From NCBI GenBank assembly GCA_033002965.1, contig JAURVB010005903.1:80405-144404 (forward strand): 64,000 nt of DNA, given 5' to 3'. The stretch comes from Piper betle (lineage: Eukaryota; Streptophyta; Magnoliopsida; Piperales; Piperaceae). Shown here piece by piece: positions 39,086 to 51,773 of the stretch. The position numbers and the translations under genes were made by a program. Under the pieces are notes generated by a model, which had not been told where the DNA came from, did no database searches, and saw only the letters and a list, made by a program, of their open reading frames with translations. The stretch's first letter is position 1. Every line of letters starts with the position of its first letter.

Positions 39086-40752
39086 ATCTCTTTGTTGCAT
39101 TATTATAATTCAATCAATTTTATTTTATATTTTGTTGGAAGCTTGTTCTCAAGTGTTCTTCATGTCATGGAGTGGCTTTAATTTGGAGTCGACTCCAGGC
39201 TGACTCGGAGTTATTTATGTTAAAATTTTAATTATATAAGTTAGAAATCATATAAAATAAATGTATATTGCTTTTGACCCTTGACATTGATAAGCACATG
39301 ATTTATGTTGTTTAAAAATATTGATTTAATTAATTTTTTTAAATAATGATTTGTTTTACTATTATTATTTTAAACCTTTTCAACGGTTAGTCGTTACTAT
39401 ACCATTTATTGTTTTTCTGACCGTCTACCAAAATTGACTTTTAATCAGTAGTAAATAGCTAACAATTGGTGAATTTTGATTTGCACTATGCAACTCATTG
39501 GCAACACAAAACGCTTGCCACTATGACAAATTTTGTGTTTCTTACACCATTCATTTATTTTAAACTTATGTTAAAGTAACATTTAAAAGTCATAATAATT
39601 TAAAATAATAATTAAATATCGTAATTGAATTATTACTTGTATATATAGATCAATATAGCTATATTTTTACTTCTAATACATTCAATAAAATGGTAAATTG
39701 GTAAAAAACAATAGTATTAAAGGCTTTAGTCATTATCATTTTAAAACGAGAACTGTGCGGTTAAATTTATCATTTTCTTTTTACTATTTTTTTAAATAGT
39801 AAAATATACTTAATCTTTTTATTTCAATTTAATTCGAACCAATTGGTAAACTGGCTAACCACTTTCAACGAAAGACTTGTAGTCTATTTTAGTTATTTCA
39901 TTTTGAACTCATAGTTTTATTAGACTTGTGTGTTCAATGGATCATTATTGCATAATAGTGGTACAATAGCTAGGTTGTTTATTTTTATTTATTATCGAGG
40001 ATTTTTTAGTTGCTTAGTGTTTTCAATTCATGTTAAACTCTTATTATTTAATCCTTAATGAATATAGTGCCTTGGTTTTAAATTAAATGCTTTAGTCCCC
40101 AACTCTTAACGGTGGGTCGTTACATTCACGAAGGATCTTTGGTACTCCTCGAGGATCCATTTGGGCGCGATTTCTAATCCTAATGCCTAAGAGTTGAAAC
40201 TTGAAATGCTTAAAATAAAGAAAACACTGTTGAAATAGAAATAAAAAAGAGCAATTTCCAATTAAATTAATCTTGGTATAATCTTTCCAGGATTAAATGA
40301 TATTTTTTACGCTATTTACGATCTAATGGTACTTTGTTACTTAATGCCTTAACTATCATGCATTTATATGGGTTTGACGGGAAATTGGTTTTTGTTTGTC
40401 GGGCGAGTTTGGATAGGAAAGTGGTTTGGTTGGTGATGTAGCACAAATTAACCCAATAAATTTTAGGGAAAAAAACACAATGTACTACTATTAAATATTT
40501 AAAGTAAAACATTTAAATTTTATTTATTAATTTCTCCATAATTTAATTTTCATTTATTTATAATAAATCTTAAACAATTTAAAAAAAATTTTTAAAAAGA
40601 ATTTGGGCATGTTCTGATATTTTTAAAACATTTAAATATCTATGAGTTGGTTTGGACAACGTTATCTATCTCATAGTTTAAAAACCCTAAGCTTAGACTC
40701 AAATCAACATGTCATGGAGAAGAGTCGGTTTGGAGTCAACTCAATGTTATTT

Positions 40753-41168
40753 ATACTATAGTTGCAAAAATCGGAATCGGTTTTCAGGGGAATCACTAAA
40801 TCAGATCGTATTGGTCAAGACTTGGTTCAGTTGAATCTGTTCAAATCAGTCATATATAATAATTTGATAACTCATAACATAAATATATAAGAGTTAGGTA
40901 TTGATGTCATTTTGATATTATTGTGTGTATTATATTTTATAATATTTTATGATATTTTTTGGCTTTATTTTTTTAGGTTTTTAAAATTTTAATTCTAATT
41001 TTACCTATGCATAAATAATTTATTTAATATCATATCTAGGGTATTTTAGTTATTTACCCATAAAACCGATTCTAACCCGATTCGACGCCCGTTTCGGATC
41101 TGGATCGCTCTCAATCCGATTTAAATTGACCGATTCCAAAGTAGAATTGGCCGATTTCTTCATATATG
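40753..41168. repeat. short dispersed repeat, copy 2
   Basis: Left end gttgcaaaaatcggaatcgg and right end with atccgatttaaattgaccg and gaattggccgattt match copy 1. It lacks the C-rich interior. Confidence 0.45.
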
Positions 41169-42470
41169 ATTTATACAAAACTTTTAATTAAGTAAATAAA
41201 TAGTTGTATGAAATTAGTATATAATGATTTTTTGACACTTAAAATTAATAAATATGTGATCTACTTTATTTGAACATATTGATTTAGCCGATTCTGAAAG
41301 CAAGATGATATATTTTGATGACTTTTATGACTTAACTCAGAGAGTCAATTGCTAAATTAATCACTATGAAGTCATCCACGTAGTTTGACTTGGCAAATTA
41401 TGAAACAGAGTTGACTCGGAAGCATTTGGAGTCAAAATGTTTTTAAAAAACTATGATCTATCTAAACAAATTATCCATCCAAACACACTGGAGTGCAAGA
41501 AGGGATATTTGAGACATTAACAAGAGAAAAAAGTACTATTAAATTGTGAATAGAATATACACTATCATTGTGAATCATGAATAAAACTTCATTCACGGTA
41601 AAAAATCATTAAAAAAAACACTTATTAAGCACATCTAATAATGAGAAGAAGGCCATAAAATCGAGTATCCTATATCCAATCTACTCTTATATACATTATT
41701 ATTAATATCTACTCTTATTAATAAAATAAGAATTCAATACTGGCTTCAGATTAAAAGTAGGAGAATTAGTCAATCAAAATGCTAGAAAAATTAAAAAATG
41801 TAATAAAAATAATTGTTGAATAGGGTTAACGGTATGAATCTCGTTACCCTCAATTTCTTAAAAAAAATAATAAAATGACCTTTCTTGATAAAAAGTCATG
41901 GGTTCGAATGTATCTAAATGCAACTACTAACTTTTTGCTGAAAAGAGATTGTCTAATTGTCTTAAAAAAATATAATAAAAAAAAAGATAATTATAATTTA
42001 TTTTTTCATTTAAATAAAATATATTTTAAAAGTCAATCACAATCTAAATCTAAGATATTAAATTATTACCGTGTATCTCATTATTCAATGAATGTTTACG
42101 TTTAAAATTAAAATTTACCTCTATAAATTGTGCATAACGCGACGTCTTACTTAGTTAATAATAAAAGGGAACTCAATACTTATTTCTAATTTAAAGTAAG
42201 ATATTTAACTAATCAAAATACAAAAATAATAGAAAATTATTATAGTTTAATTTCTCATATAATTAGGATCTATCTTTAAATTCATTCAAAATTTTTATCT
42301 AATGATATTTACATATATTATAATACATCTCATTATTTAACAAGAATTTATTTATAAAATTAAATAGTGACATAATGTCTAGTTTAATAAAGGGGAAAAT
42401 GAAGGCGTAGGTAACCGATGATGCGCCGGTTCAAACATTACAAAAACCCACGAAAATGTTTTCTGAACAC

Positions 42471-42478
42471 TATAAATA
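42471..42478 (+). promoter_or_regulatory. TATA box of the F-box gene
   Basis: tataaata at 42471-42478, 141 bp before the chosen ATG. It excludes the upstream in-frame ATG at 42418 as translation start. Confidence 0.6.
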
Positions 42479-42618
42479 CAACATCTTTCTCTCCTAATTT
42501 TGACACTCTTCTTCGTCTAGCTTCCTCCAAGTTTCTCTCCCAAGTTTGTGTCTCTAATAATGGTGGTTTTGATCAAAAGGTAAAGAAGAAAATAGGACGA
42601 CGACATTGCTGCTGCACC

Positions 42619-43842
42619 ATGGAGAATAACAGCCCTTGTATTCCGGAGGACATGGTAGTGGAGATTCTTGTGAGACTGCCTGTCCTCTCCATTATCAAAT
42701 GCAAGAGCGTCTCAAAGGCATGGAACCGTTTGATCTCCCACAAGTCCTTCCCCATCAAGAGAGTGTCCAACATGGCCATGACCCATCTCCTCATATGTCG
42801 CCAATGTGACCACAAGCTGCCAATTAAGGATTGGCACCCCAAATCAGAATATGTGAAGATTAGAATTCATGATGCCATTGACAAAGACAAAGATGACAAC
42901 CATCTACTTCCCATCACCAGCACCACCTCTCTTGACATGCATTTCCTCCCATGGCAAGAGCTAAGAAATATGCTAACCATTTTGGACTCATGCAATGGTC
43001 TAATTTTGTGTTGGATTTGTTCCACTTCATTTCTTGTGATCAATCCTTCCAACCAAACATGGCTTCCATTGCCCAACCCACCTTTTTCCTGCTTGGGATC
43101 ATCACCTCTTGAACGTTCTTACAGAATGGCTCTGGCTTTCGACCCAAAAATTTCCAAGCACTTTAAAGTAGTCTGCCCAATTACTTCGGAGGATCACCTG
43201 AGAGTTGTCGTCTTCTCCTCCGAATCGGGTGCATGGACAACTTCCAAACAAGTGCAATTGCAATGTGTTAGATTCAACTCGCGATCGATGCAAATAGGCT
43301 GTCCATCACTGCTCATTCATGGAGTGTTGTACTTGACGAGCCTACATGAAATAATACGACTTAATATTCATAAGGAGACTATTGAGTTGATACACTTGCC
43401 ATCTGAAATAATACTACTTGATTTGAGTCATCTTGGTGTATGGAAAGGGGAACTTCGATTTTGTGAATTTTGCTATAGCAGTATGAGGATGCAAGTTTGG
43501 AAACTTGATCAAGATTCTTCAACGGATAGATGGGCATTGAAACATACTCTTTCCTTTCAATTCCTATTTGCGGGTCTTAATCTTTTGTCACCACTCAATT
43601 GTTATCTCATAGAGGCATGTTTTCACCCAGATAAAGATGCCATTTTTTTGAGAATAGGCAAGAACAATATAATATATTATGAGTTTGATACTGCAAGAAA
43701 GAAGATTATCATCCTTGAAGATTGTCATTGGTCTAAAAGGCTTTTACCATTGTCACCTTGCTTGGTAAACTTGTTTGGGTTGGAGCGAGACATGGAAGAG
43801 ATTGTTGCCAAGAAGAAGTTGAATGTTGAAGTTAGACAGTGA
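42619..43842 (+). CDS. F-box protein with C-terminal associated domain
   Basis: Single-exon gene of 407 residues. The N-terminal F-box (about residues 5-48) shows IPEDMVVEILVRLPVLSIIK and SVSKAWNRLISHKSF, which would bind a SKP1-like protein in an SCF ubiquitin ligase. The rest has the kelch-like F-box-associated pattern (LDSCNGLILCW, VINPSNQTWLPLP, MALAFDPKISKHFKVV, GVWKGELRF), expected to recruit a substrate that cannot be inferred. The start at 42619 sits in CACCATGGA, a strong context, downstream of a TATA box at 42471; the frame is open further up to 42418, but that ATG is before the TATA box. The frame is intact, unlike several neighbours. Confidence 0.88.
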   Translation: MENNSPCIPEDMVVEILVRLPVLSIIKCKSVSKAWNRLISHKSFPIKRVSNMAMTHLLICRQCDHKLPIKDWHPKSEYVKIRIHDAIDKDKDDNHLLPITSTTSLDMHFLPWQELRNMLTILDSCNGLILCWICSTSFLVINPSNQTWLPLPNPPFSCLGSSPLERSYRMALAFDPKISKHFKVVCPITSEDHLRVVVFSSESGAWTTSKQVQLQCVRFNSRSMQIGCPSLLIHGVLYLTSLHEIIRLNIHKETIELIHLPSEIILLDLSHLGVWKGELRFCEFCYSSMRMQVWKLDQDSSTDRWALKHTLSFQFLFAGLNLLSPLNCYLIEACFHPDKDAIFLRIGKNNIIYYEFDTARKKIIILEDCHWSKRLLPLSPCLVNLFGLERDMEEIVAKKKLNVEVRQ

Positions 43843-44685
43843 GGCAATCCGAAACAATTTACTTTGATCAATGTGCTTGACGTGGATATATTTGTTATTT
43901 ATCTTTTGATTGTTCATATCAAATTGATTAGTATTTGTAATCATAGGCTAATAGCTTCCTTGTGCAATTCATCCAACGAATTTAGTTGTTTTTTGGTTTA
44001 TATGTAAAAGCTTGGCAACTTTTCCTCAGCACATCTAATCTTGGTCGTTGATTTTTTTTTTTAAAACTTCCCCACTACATTTCCCAGTACCAGGGCCAAA
44101 ACTCCAGTGGGATCTAGTCATCTCAGATCAGCCCCAGGCAATATAAAGAATGATTTACTGGTGGACGCTGTAGCCACCGATGTTATCCATCGAGGTGTTG
44201 TTGGATTGTGTTGGGGGTGGCCAGTCAGGCTATCCTTCTTCATCAGATCTCTCTCCCACCCATTTTTTCTTTTCTGCTTTGATGGTGGCGGTAGACCTAG
44301 CCAGCCATCGAAGGCCGGATCCGGCCAGATGTGACTGAATCTGATTGCCAGAAGTCAAATCCGACAGCATGTAACCGGATCTGGCCTTGACAGTCGGACT
44401 GGCTGCTCATCATATTCTCCAACCAACGTAACGATAACTGATCTGCCTCTCCTCAGGTGGCTCCCTACCTTTCCTGGTCGGCTAGCATGCGTTAATTTCA
44501 AGTAACTAGATTTAAGCTAGACCCACTGATAGGCTCCACCTCTCGCTGCATTCCTCTCTTCTAAGAACATGCATATACGCATAGGCTATCTCTATCCACG
44601 CGTCCACGCGTGAGTCTGAGTCTCCTCCACCTTAGCGGTAATCAACTTGTATAGGTTTCCAACCTTCTCACCTTTAATCACAGTT
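43843..44685. other. spacer, nothing recognised
   Basis: 3' UTR of the F-box gene, then from about 44050 moderately GC-rich sequence with repeated ccggatctggcc-like phrases that looks repeat-derived. No element ends or coding frames could be assigned. Confidence 0.35.
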
Positions 44686-45762
44686 CTATTTACCTTTCAC
44701 AACTTTTGGGACACTACCTTTTGCAAAACACCTGCAACCTTCTGAGTCTGAAGTAGTACCCCGTGAAATTAAGCTCTTTCTCAGCCTTGGAACATGTCTC
44801 ACACCACCTACTGGAGCTCCAACAAACATTTTAATTTTAATCGTCTCTATCCCAATAGAATTATCGGCCATTGTTGTAGTTCTACAATCAACTTGTTTAT
44901 ATGAGTCAAAACAAATTCTATCCAAACACATGTTATATCCAATCATCCCTTGAGTTCTCTCCTAATGTAGCTGATAGAAGTTTCCTACTATTATAAGTTA
45001 TACCATCTTGGTTTGATGTAGCTAATAGAAGTTCTCCACTAGTTATAAGCCATACCATCTTGGTCCGATCTTTCATCTGTCTTCTCAAAGTCTTCCAATC
45101 TTTTCTTGCAATTCTTTTTGAGATGTCTGGTCTTCTTGCAATAATAATATACAAACTCTAACTTGTCTTTCCCCTCGAGTCTTTCACCGTTTATGACAAT
45201 CAATGCTACCTCTTGGAATTTTTCCTCCTTGCCTTCTTTATCTTTTCAACAAAGAAAAGAGTAGTCTTGACATCATCTACTTAGTTTCTAAAGTTGAAGT
45301 GTCATCAAATGATCATAACACGTAGGCAAAGAAATCAAATGCAAGGTTACTTTCTCCATCTTCTACCTTCACTTTTAAGTTTCAACAACGGTACAAGAAG
45401 ATTTTCAAACTCACTTATATGCACCATAAGATCCCCTCCTTCAGCAAGCTTGAGTCTATACAACTATTGTTTAATAAAATACTTGTTATACAAATTATTT
45501 GTCATGTATAACTTTTCCAAATTTGACATCAATTTATCTGCTAAACATTGTCTTATGGTGCTTACCGCCTTGTCTTGAAGCTCCATCCAATCAGCCACCC
45601 TCATCTCCAGAGGTCTTGCTGACATTGCTTTCATTTGATCTCTATCAACTAAAATATCCATTACCCTTTCTTTCCAAAGAGTAAAATTTCCTTTGCTACT
45701 AGACCTTTTTAATTTTAAACTTCAACTTGTCCTTCTTTGTGATAACTAAGCTCTAATACTAA
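44686..45762 (-). pseudogene. decayed Ty1-copia gag/protease remnant
   Basis: Minus-strand frames retain copia pieces in order: gag (ADWMELQDKAVSTIRQCLAD, EKLYMTNNLYNK at 45661-45464), a zinc-knuckle relic with one Cys missing (YYCKKTRH, about 45130) and the post-protease region (KMFVGAPVGGVRHVPRLRK, 44850-44740). Many stops and frame changes are present; integrase and reverse transcriptase are absent. A primer-binding-site-like sequence with two changes from the usual initiator-Met tRNA complement is at 45750-45761. Confidence 0.75.
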
Positions 45763-45763
45763 T

Positions 45764-46190
45764 TGTTGGAGATAAGGGCCTCTATGAGTCAGCGCAATAA
45801 AAAATATAGATAAATATAATAAAGTAATGACAAATAATAAAAATATAATAATAAAATAGTAAGACACCAACAATTCTTGTGGATGACAAATACTGCACAA
45901 TTCATGGAGAAGAGTAAATTCTACTATGAAAGAGACTAAAATGCTTATAAAATTTCTCCCTTTCTCTCTAACCCTTGAATCAATAAGTCTAATTCAACAA
46001 ATCTTTGATTTTTTGACAATTCGAGAAGAAAACTCTTATCCCTTACCAATGAACCTTAGAGAGAACCCTCTCTAACCTCTCCCAAATTACAAATTAGGTT
46101 TCATTAAGAAAAGACACGAAAAAACACTTTAAATACCCTAAAAACAAAATAAAGGTTGAAACTCAGTAAAAAACCGAGTAGTCTGTGTTG
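45764..46190 (-). mobile_element. probable LTR of the decayed copia element
   Basis: Directly beyond the primer-site relic the sequence opens TGTTGGAGATAAGG, as an LTR terminus would. The far end could not be fixed. No second LTR of this element is in the window. Confidence 0.45.
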
Positions 46191-46317
46191 TTTCCCATAG
46201 CCGTCATATCTCACACCCTAGCACAAGAACCACTCAAATCTTGCGCTAGGGCATACAAGCAATGTGTGCCATGGAACTACTCTTCCTTTGTGCCATGGAA
46301 CAACTCTTCCTTTCTTC

Positions 46318-46320
<3 letters not shown>

Positions 46321-46382
<62 letters not shown>
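46321..46382. repeat. (TA)n microsatellite
   Basis: About 60 bp of uninterrupted alternating TA, left border of the gene-fragment mosaic. ORFs translating to Tyr-Ile repeats here are artefacts. Confidence 0.95.
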
Positions 46383-46385
<3 letters not shown>

Positions 46386-46399
46386 GCTCCTACGCACTG

Positions 46400-46862
46400 C
46401 AAAAAAGGGCAGAGCATGGTATCCTATGGCCCCAAATATTTTCATCGACCAAAATTTTTTCATGTTCCTCCCTGCACCAAACGACATCATCTTGATCTCC
46501 TTGGTACCGGTGATGTCCAACTCCTCCGCAAGAACCTCTCCGGCCGGAACTCAATCGGTGCCTCCCACACATCCCCGTCCCGACCCATCTTCGCCACCAT
46601 GAAGTTCATTGTCGTGTCCTTGGGTATCACATACCCATCAATCTCCAACTCCTCCTTCACCGCATGTGGCAGCATGAAGTGCCCTAGTGGGTGCCGGCGC
46701 AGCCTCTCCATCACCACCGCCTTCAAGTAGTTCATCTTCGGCAAATTCTCCTCCCCCACATAATCACCACTGCCTCCTTTCCCTTCCATCACCGACTCAA
46801 TCTCCTTGGCGAGCTTCCTCTATATCTCTGGGTGCTTCACCAAATTCTCCATGGAAGCGGTG
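46400..46862 (-). pseudogene. cytochrome P450 (CYP77-like) C-terminal fragment
   Basis: Minus-strand pieces: MENLVKHPEI, a stop, RKLAKEIESV, then an open stretch with the K-helix ExxR (MERLRRHP), LPHAVKEELEIDGYVIPKD and FRPERF. After a frame change follow ITGTKEIKMMSFGAGR and then unrelated sequence, so the haem-binding Cys motif is destroyed. The order and wording fit CYP77 (fatty-acid-modifying, ER-membrane enzymes). Only about the last quarter of a roughly 510-residue protein is present. It abuts the PPR fragment head to head at about 46862. Confidence 0.75.
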
Positions 46863-47090
46863 CCGCCCATCTCGATCTCCGACGATTCATTGCTGCCACT
46901 ACCGTCGCCGGCGGTCCTAACCCCTCGTCCCCCCTCTCCACCCCTGACCTCCGCCTCTTCATTGACTGCCTCTATTCCCGCTCCATCGTCACCAAGTCCC
47001 GCGTCCGCTCCTGCATCCTCTCCCACCTCCCCGCATTCTCCGCCGCCGCCTGCTCCGTCTCCGACAACATCGCCGCCTACTGTCGACCCC

Positions 47091-47624
47091 TGTTGGGATT
47101 AACCAAACAAACCAAATACAAATCCCTTATTTTAACACATAAGGATGAGAAGTACCAAGCAAATAGAGAGAGAAGACAAGATAATTTTACGTGGAAAACC
47201 CCAAATTTAGAGAAAAAACCACGGGGCAAATGGCCAGATCAAATTCACTTATCACAATTTTGATACAGAATAGATCCACAGGAGAACAAACTCCCCAATA
47301 CCAATTTACTGTGCTTTCTACAAAATTGGTATAAAGTCGTAGAAGATAATAAAAGAAGAATATTACAGATTAAGAACTTGGCGAAGTTACCATTGACGAT
47401 TGCAAGCCAATCTCAACAAAGCATTCACCTTTCTTCAATCCAAACAATTTTCTTTCTCCCTTTGCAGCAGTTTTTCTCCAAAACCCAAAAACCAGAAAAA
47501 CCAAAGAAGAAAAGCGTCGTACGTTGCTTTTATTCCTTTCAACTAACCAAATCTGGAAAATCTTGGTTTTTGCCCAAAACAAGGTTGTAAGTTCATGTAT
47601 TTACGGAGGAGGGACAACCCAACA
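47091..47624 (-). repeat. copia LTR (left, 3' LTR)
   Basis: It starts TGTTGGG and ends CCCAACA as an inverted terminal repeat; 534 bp. It is followed on the right by AACCTCCCCTTCCC, the complement of a polypurine tract, as expected for a minus-strand element. Confidence 0.9.
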
Positions 47625-47655
47625 AACCTCCCCTTCCCGACTCCATGAAATACCT

Positions 47656-50600
47656 CTAGCCAGCATGGGAAGCTCCATCCATGCCTGCTCCATTCCTACA
47701 GTAAATATGTTTCTCCTTTGACACAACTTTAGTCATCATGTCTGAAACATTCCTTTCAGTATGAATTTTTGTTAGCTCAAGAGATTTACTTTCCAACACA
47801 TCTCTTATCCAGTGATATCTCACATCAATGTGCTTGCTCCTTGAATGAAAACTTGAATTCTTACTCAGGTGAATTGCACTCTGGCTATCACAGTGTACAA
47901 TATATCTCTCTTGTTTAATGCTAATTTCATTCAAAAATCTCTTAGTCCATAGCATCTCCTTGCAAGCCTCTGTAGCAGCAATAAATTCTGCTTCAGTTGT
48001 GGATAATGCAACACACTTTTGCAACCTAGACTGCCAAGACACAGCCCCATTAGCAAAATTAACAATAAACCTAGATGTTGACCTTCTTATTTCCAAGTCA
48101 CCTGCCATGTCTGCATCGGTGTAGCCAACCAATAAAGGTTTATCACTTCCAAAACACAAACACATTTTGGACGTACCTCTCAAGTACTCAAGTACCTCAT
48201 TATCCATTTAATTGCTTGCCAATGTTCTTTGCTCGGATTTGCTAAATGTCTGCTAACCATTCCAACTGCATATGCTATATCAGGCCTTGTACAAACCATA
48301 GCATACATCAAACTACCAACTGCAGAAGCATAAGGAACCTTTCTCATTTCCTTCATTTCTGTTTCACTTAAGTCACTTTTCTTCAACTTGAAGTGACCCC
48401 CAAGTGGAACTCCAACCGGCTTTGCATCTTTCATGTTAAATTTTTCAAGTACCTTTTCTATGTACTTTTACTGTGACACCCAAAGCTTTCTAGCTCCCCT
48501 GTCACGCCGAATGGACATTCCCAAGATTTGCTTTGCCGGTCCCAAATCCTTCATTGCAAAGGATTTGTTCAAGTTCTTCTTTAAACTTGCAATCTTGGCT
48601 CCATCATGTCCTACAATCAACATGTCATCCACATAAAGCAACAGAATAACAAAGTCACCATCATCAAACCTCTTGATAAACACACAGTGATCAGAAACAG
48701 ATTTCTTGTACCCATTCTTTTCCATAAAAGAATCAAACTTTTTATACCATTGTCTAGGAGCTTGCTTCAAACCATACAAACTCTTTTTCAGTCTGCACAC
48801 CATTTGTTCCTTTCCTCTGACTTTAAAACCCTCTGGTTGCTCCATGTATATGGTCTCCTCAAGATCACCATGAAGAAAGGCCGTCTTCACATCTAACTGT
48901 TCAACTTCCAAATCCAAACTTGCAGCCAAAGCCAGAACAATTCTAATAGAAGACATTTTAACAACAGGAGAAAAAATTTCATCGAAATCAATACCTTTCT
49001 TCTGTCCGAAGCCCTTCACCACCAACCTTGCCTTGTACCTTGGTTGTGTGTTATTTTCTTCATATTTGATCCTGTAGACCCCCATTTGTTCCTCAATACT
49101 CTCTTCCCTTGAGGAAGATCCACCAACTCATAGGTGTGATTATCATGCAAAGATTTCATCTCATCTTGCATTGCCTTCAACCACTTTTCCTTTTCTACAT
49201 GAGCTTTGACCTCACTGAAATTTTCTGGTTCTCCACATTCAGTAATTGTCACATATTCTGATGATGGATATCTTGTTGATGGAACTGGTTCACGAGCTGA
49301 TCTCCTCACATTAGTTGGCTGCCCTTGATCAGAATCTCCATGTTCCTGTCCAACATCATTAACAAACTCATTAGAAATATCATCAGACACCACATCCTCA
49401 CCCTCATCATCACTCGGTGGGGAAATAATTGTGTCATCCTGAGCCGCCTCTTCACTTCTAGCTGAGGTTGAAGGATCTTTTATCTTTTCCAAGCTTTCCT
49501 GAGATTTAGTTTGAGGAACTTCTTCCTTGCCAAAGTCCTCAACTGTTTGATCCTCCCTGAAAACTACATCTCTGCTTCGAATCAGTTTTCTATTCTTAGG
49601 ATCCCAAAGTTTGTATCCAAACTTATCATCACCATATCCCAGAAAAATACATTCCACGGCTCTAGAGTCAAGCTTAGCCCTTTGCTCCTTGGGCACATGT
49701 GCAAAGGCTTTACAACCAAAGACTCTCAAATGAGAATAACTGACCTTTTTGTCACTCCAAACCCTTTCTGGTATGTCACTGTCCAGAGCATGTGTGGGAG
49801 ATCTGTTGATTAAATAACAAGTTGTGCTCATGGCTTCACCCCAGAAGCTTTTAGGCAACTTAGCTGAAGACAACATACTCCTAACCCTCTCAGAGATGGT
49901 CCTGTTCATTCTTTCAGCCACTCCATTATGTTGAGGAGTATAAGGAACCGTCTTCTCATGCCTAATCCCATGCTTGCTACAATATTCATCAAACTCAACA
50001 GAACAATATTCACCACCATTATCACTTCTAAGACATTTCAAGAGCTTACCAGTTTCTCTTTCAACCAATACATGAAAATTCTTAAAGATGCCAAAAACAT
50101 CACTTTTATTTTTCATGCCATAAGCCCACACCTTCCTAGAAGTATCATCAATAAAAGTGACAAAATAAATAGAACCGCCAAGAGATTTTACCTCCATAGG
50201 CCCACACACATCAGAGTGTACCAACTCAAGAACTTCTGACTTCCTTGTACTTGTGCTTGCAAAGGATGTCCTACGTTGTTTCCTGACCAAACAATGGTCA
50301 CAAGGACTAATTGTGATGTCCTTGACCTTGGGAAGGAGATTTAACTTCTTCAAAGTCTCTAGTCCCTTCTCACTCATGTGTCCCAATCGATGGTGCCACA
50401 AATCAGCAGTGGAATCAAATGAGGAGATATTAACCTCCCCTCGAACTAGACTCGTCTCAGTTTTGTACAAACTGCAACACTTCTTCCCTTTAGCAACAAC
50501 AAGAGAACCTTTCACAAGTTTCCACACACCTTGTGCAAATTGTGAACCAAATCCTTCATCATCAAGCACTCCGGTTGACAACAAACTCATCCTCAAATCT

Positions 50601-51655
50601 GGAATATGTCTGACATTTTTAAGCACCAATCTGTAACCCGTGTTTGTTACTATATGCACATCTCCAAGTCCCACAATTTTGGAAGTATCACTATTTCCCA
50701 TCTTCACTATACCCAAATCTGAAGATTCATAGGTAGCAAAGAAATTTCTGCTTGGAGTTGCATGAAATGATGCTCCCGAGTCAACTACCCAACTAGCATC
50801 ACAATCAGCCGTCAAACAATCATTCCCACAATCAGAAAGAATCACCATGTCATCATGCACAACATTAGTGTTCGTTTCTCCTTGATCCTTGTTGTCCTTA
50901 TTTTTCAAGTCTTTCTTGAGCTTCCAACAATCCTTCTTCATATGACCTGTCTTGTCACAATAATAACACTTCAAGTGCTTCCTGGATTTAGACCTTCCTC
51001 GACTCTTGTCCCTTCTGTCTGTGTCTCTATTTCTCGATCTACCTCTTGCCTCTTCTGACACTAATGCATGAGACCCTGAAGTTGGTAGAGATTTTCTTCT
51101 CACCTCCTCATTCAGTAAACTGCTTGTTACCATGTCCATTGTGAGTTTTCCATCCGGAGCAGCATTGCTCAAAGATATCACCAATGTTTCCCAACTCTCT
51201 GGCAAAGTGTTGAGGAGCAGGATAGCTTGCCATTCCTCATCTAGAGTCATCTTCATCCTGGCAAGTTGAGTAATAATACTCTTCATCTCATTGAGATGCT
51301 CACTTATGTCAGTTCCATCCTTATACCTCAAATTCACCAATTTCCTTATCAAAAGGGTCTTATTGCCAGCAGTATTCCTCTCATAAACTTCTTGGAGTTT
51401 ATCCCATATTGCTTTTGAGGACGTCAATTCAGAAACATGATGATACACAACTTCATCTACCCATTGTCTCAAACAGGCCATAGCCTTCCTATCCAACTTA
51501 TTCCAGTCTTTTTCAGTCACCTCTGCCGGTTTCTGACCAGTGATAGGTTCATATAAATCCTTGGAATATAAATGATCAATCATTTTTCCTTTCCAATAAT
51601 GCCAGTTACTAGGCCCCTTAAGAGATATCATCTTAACATACTTCTCATCAGCCAT
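47656..51655 (-). pseudogene. Ty1-copia Gag-Pol polyprotein, interrupted
   Basis: ATG at 51655 opens 879 codons: Gag (residues about 1-220), zinc knuckle CYYCDKTGHMKKDC (230-243), protease with VDSGAS (292 is the Asp), integrase (HHRLGHM and the DNGGEY region) and the start of reverse transcriptase. Breaks: a frame change at a G-run (49079-49083 on the plus strand); an in-frame TAA at 48468-48470 after the YVDDM-containing reverse transcriptase; an 8-bp duplication near 48180-48200 that shifts frame again. RNase H with the STTEAEFIAA motif and the tail end at 47656. The wording is closest to Tnt1-94/Tork. Not functional as written. Confidence 0.9.
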
Positions 51656-51759
51656 CTTGTTGAAATATAAATCACAGACACACCAACTAGGCTCTTAGAA
51701 ATTTCGTCGAACACCTGGTGGGCATCAAATATCAACAACCAAAACTTGCAAACCTCTTG

Positions 51760-51771
51760 GCTCTGATACCA
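51760..51771 (-). other. copia primer-binding site
   Basis: Minus-strand TGGTATCAGAGC, complementary to the 3' end of initiator Met-tRNA, two bases from the right LTR. Confidence 0.85.
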
Positions 51772-51773
51772 CT

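Larger units (their letters stand above)
37491..42470. other. AT-rich intergenic region with dispersed repeats
   Basis: About 5 kb without a supported gene. It contains (TA)n at 38057-38088, a C-rich low-complexity block at 38570-38930 and two related short repeats (see separate entries). ORFs in the C-rich block are compositional. An ATG at 42418 lies before the TATA box of the F-box gene. Confidence 0.5.

Noticed and set aside
42418..42618. 67-codon N-terminal extension of the F-box protein
   Set aside because: The upstream ATG lies before the TATA box at 42471, so it is unlikely to be transcribed.
46185..46730. 181-codon plus-strand frame across the TA microsatellite
   Set aside because: Tyr-Ile repeat artefact plus the antisense of the P450 fragment.
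49511..51058. Plus-strand ORFs across the copia coding region
   Set aside because: Antisense shadows of Gag-Pol.
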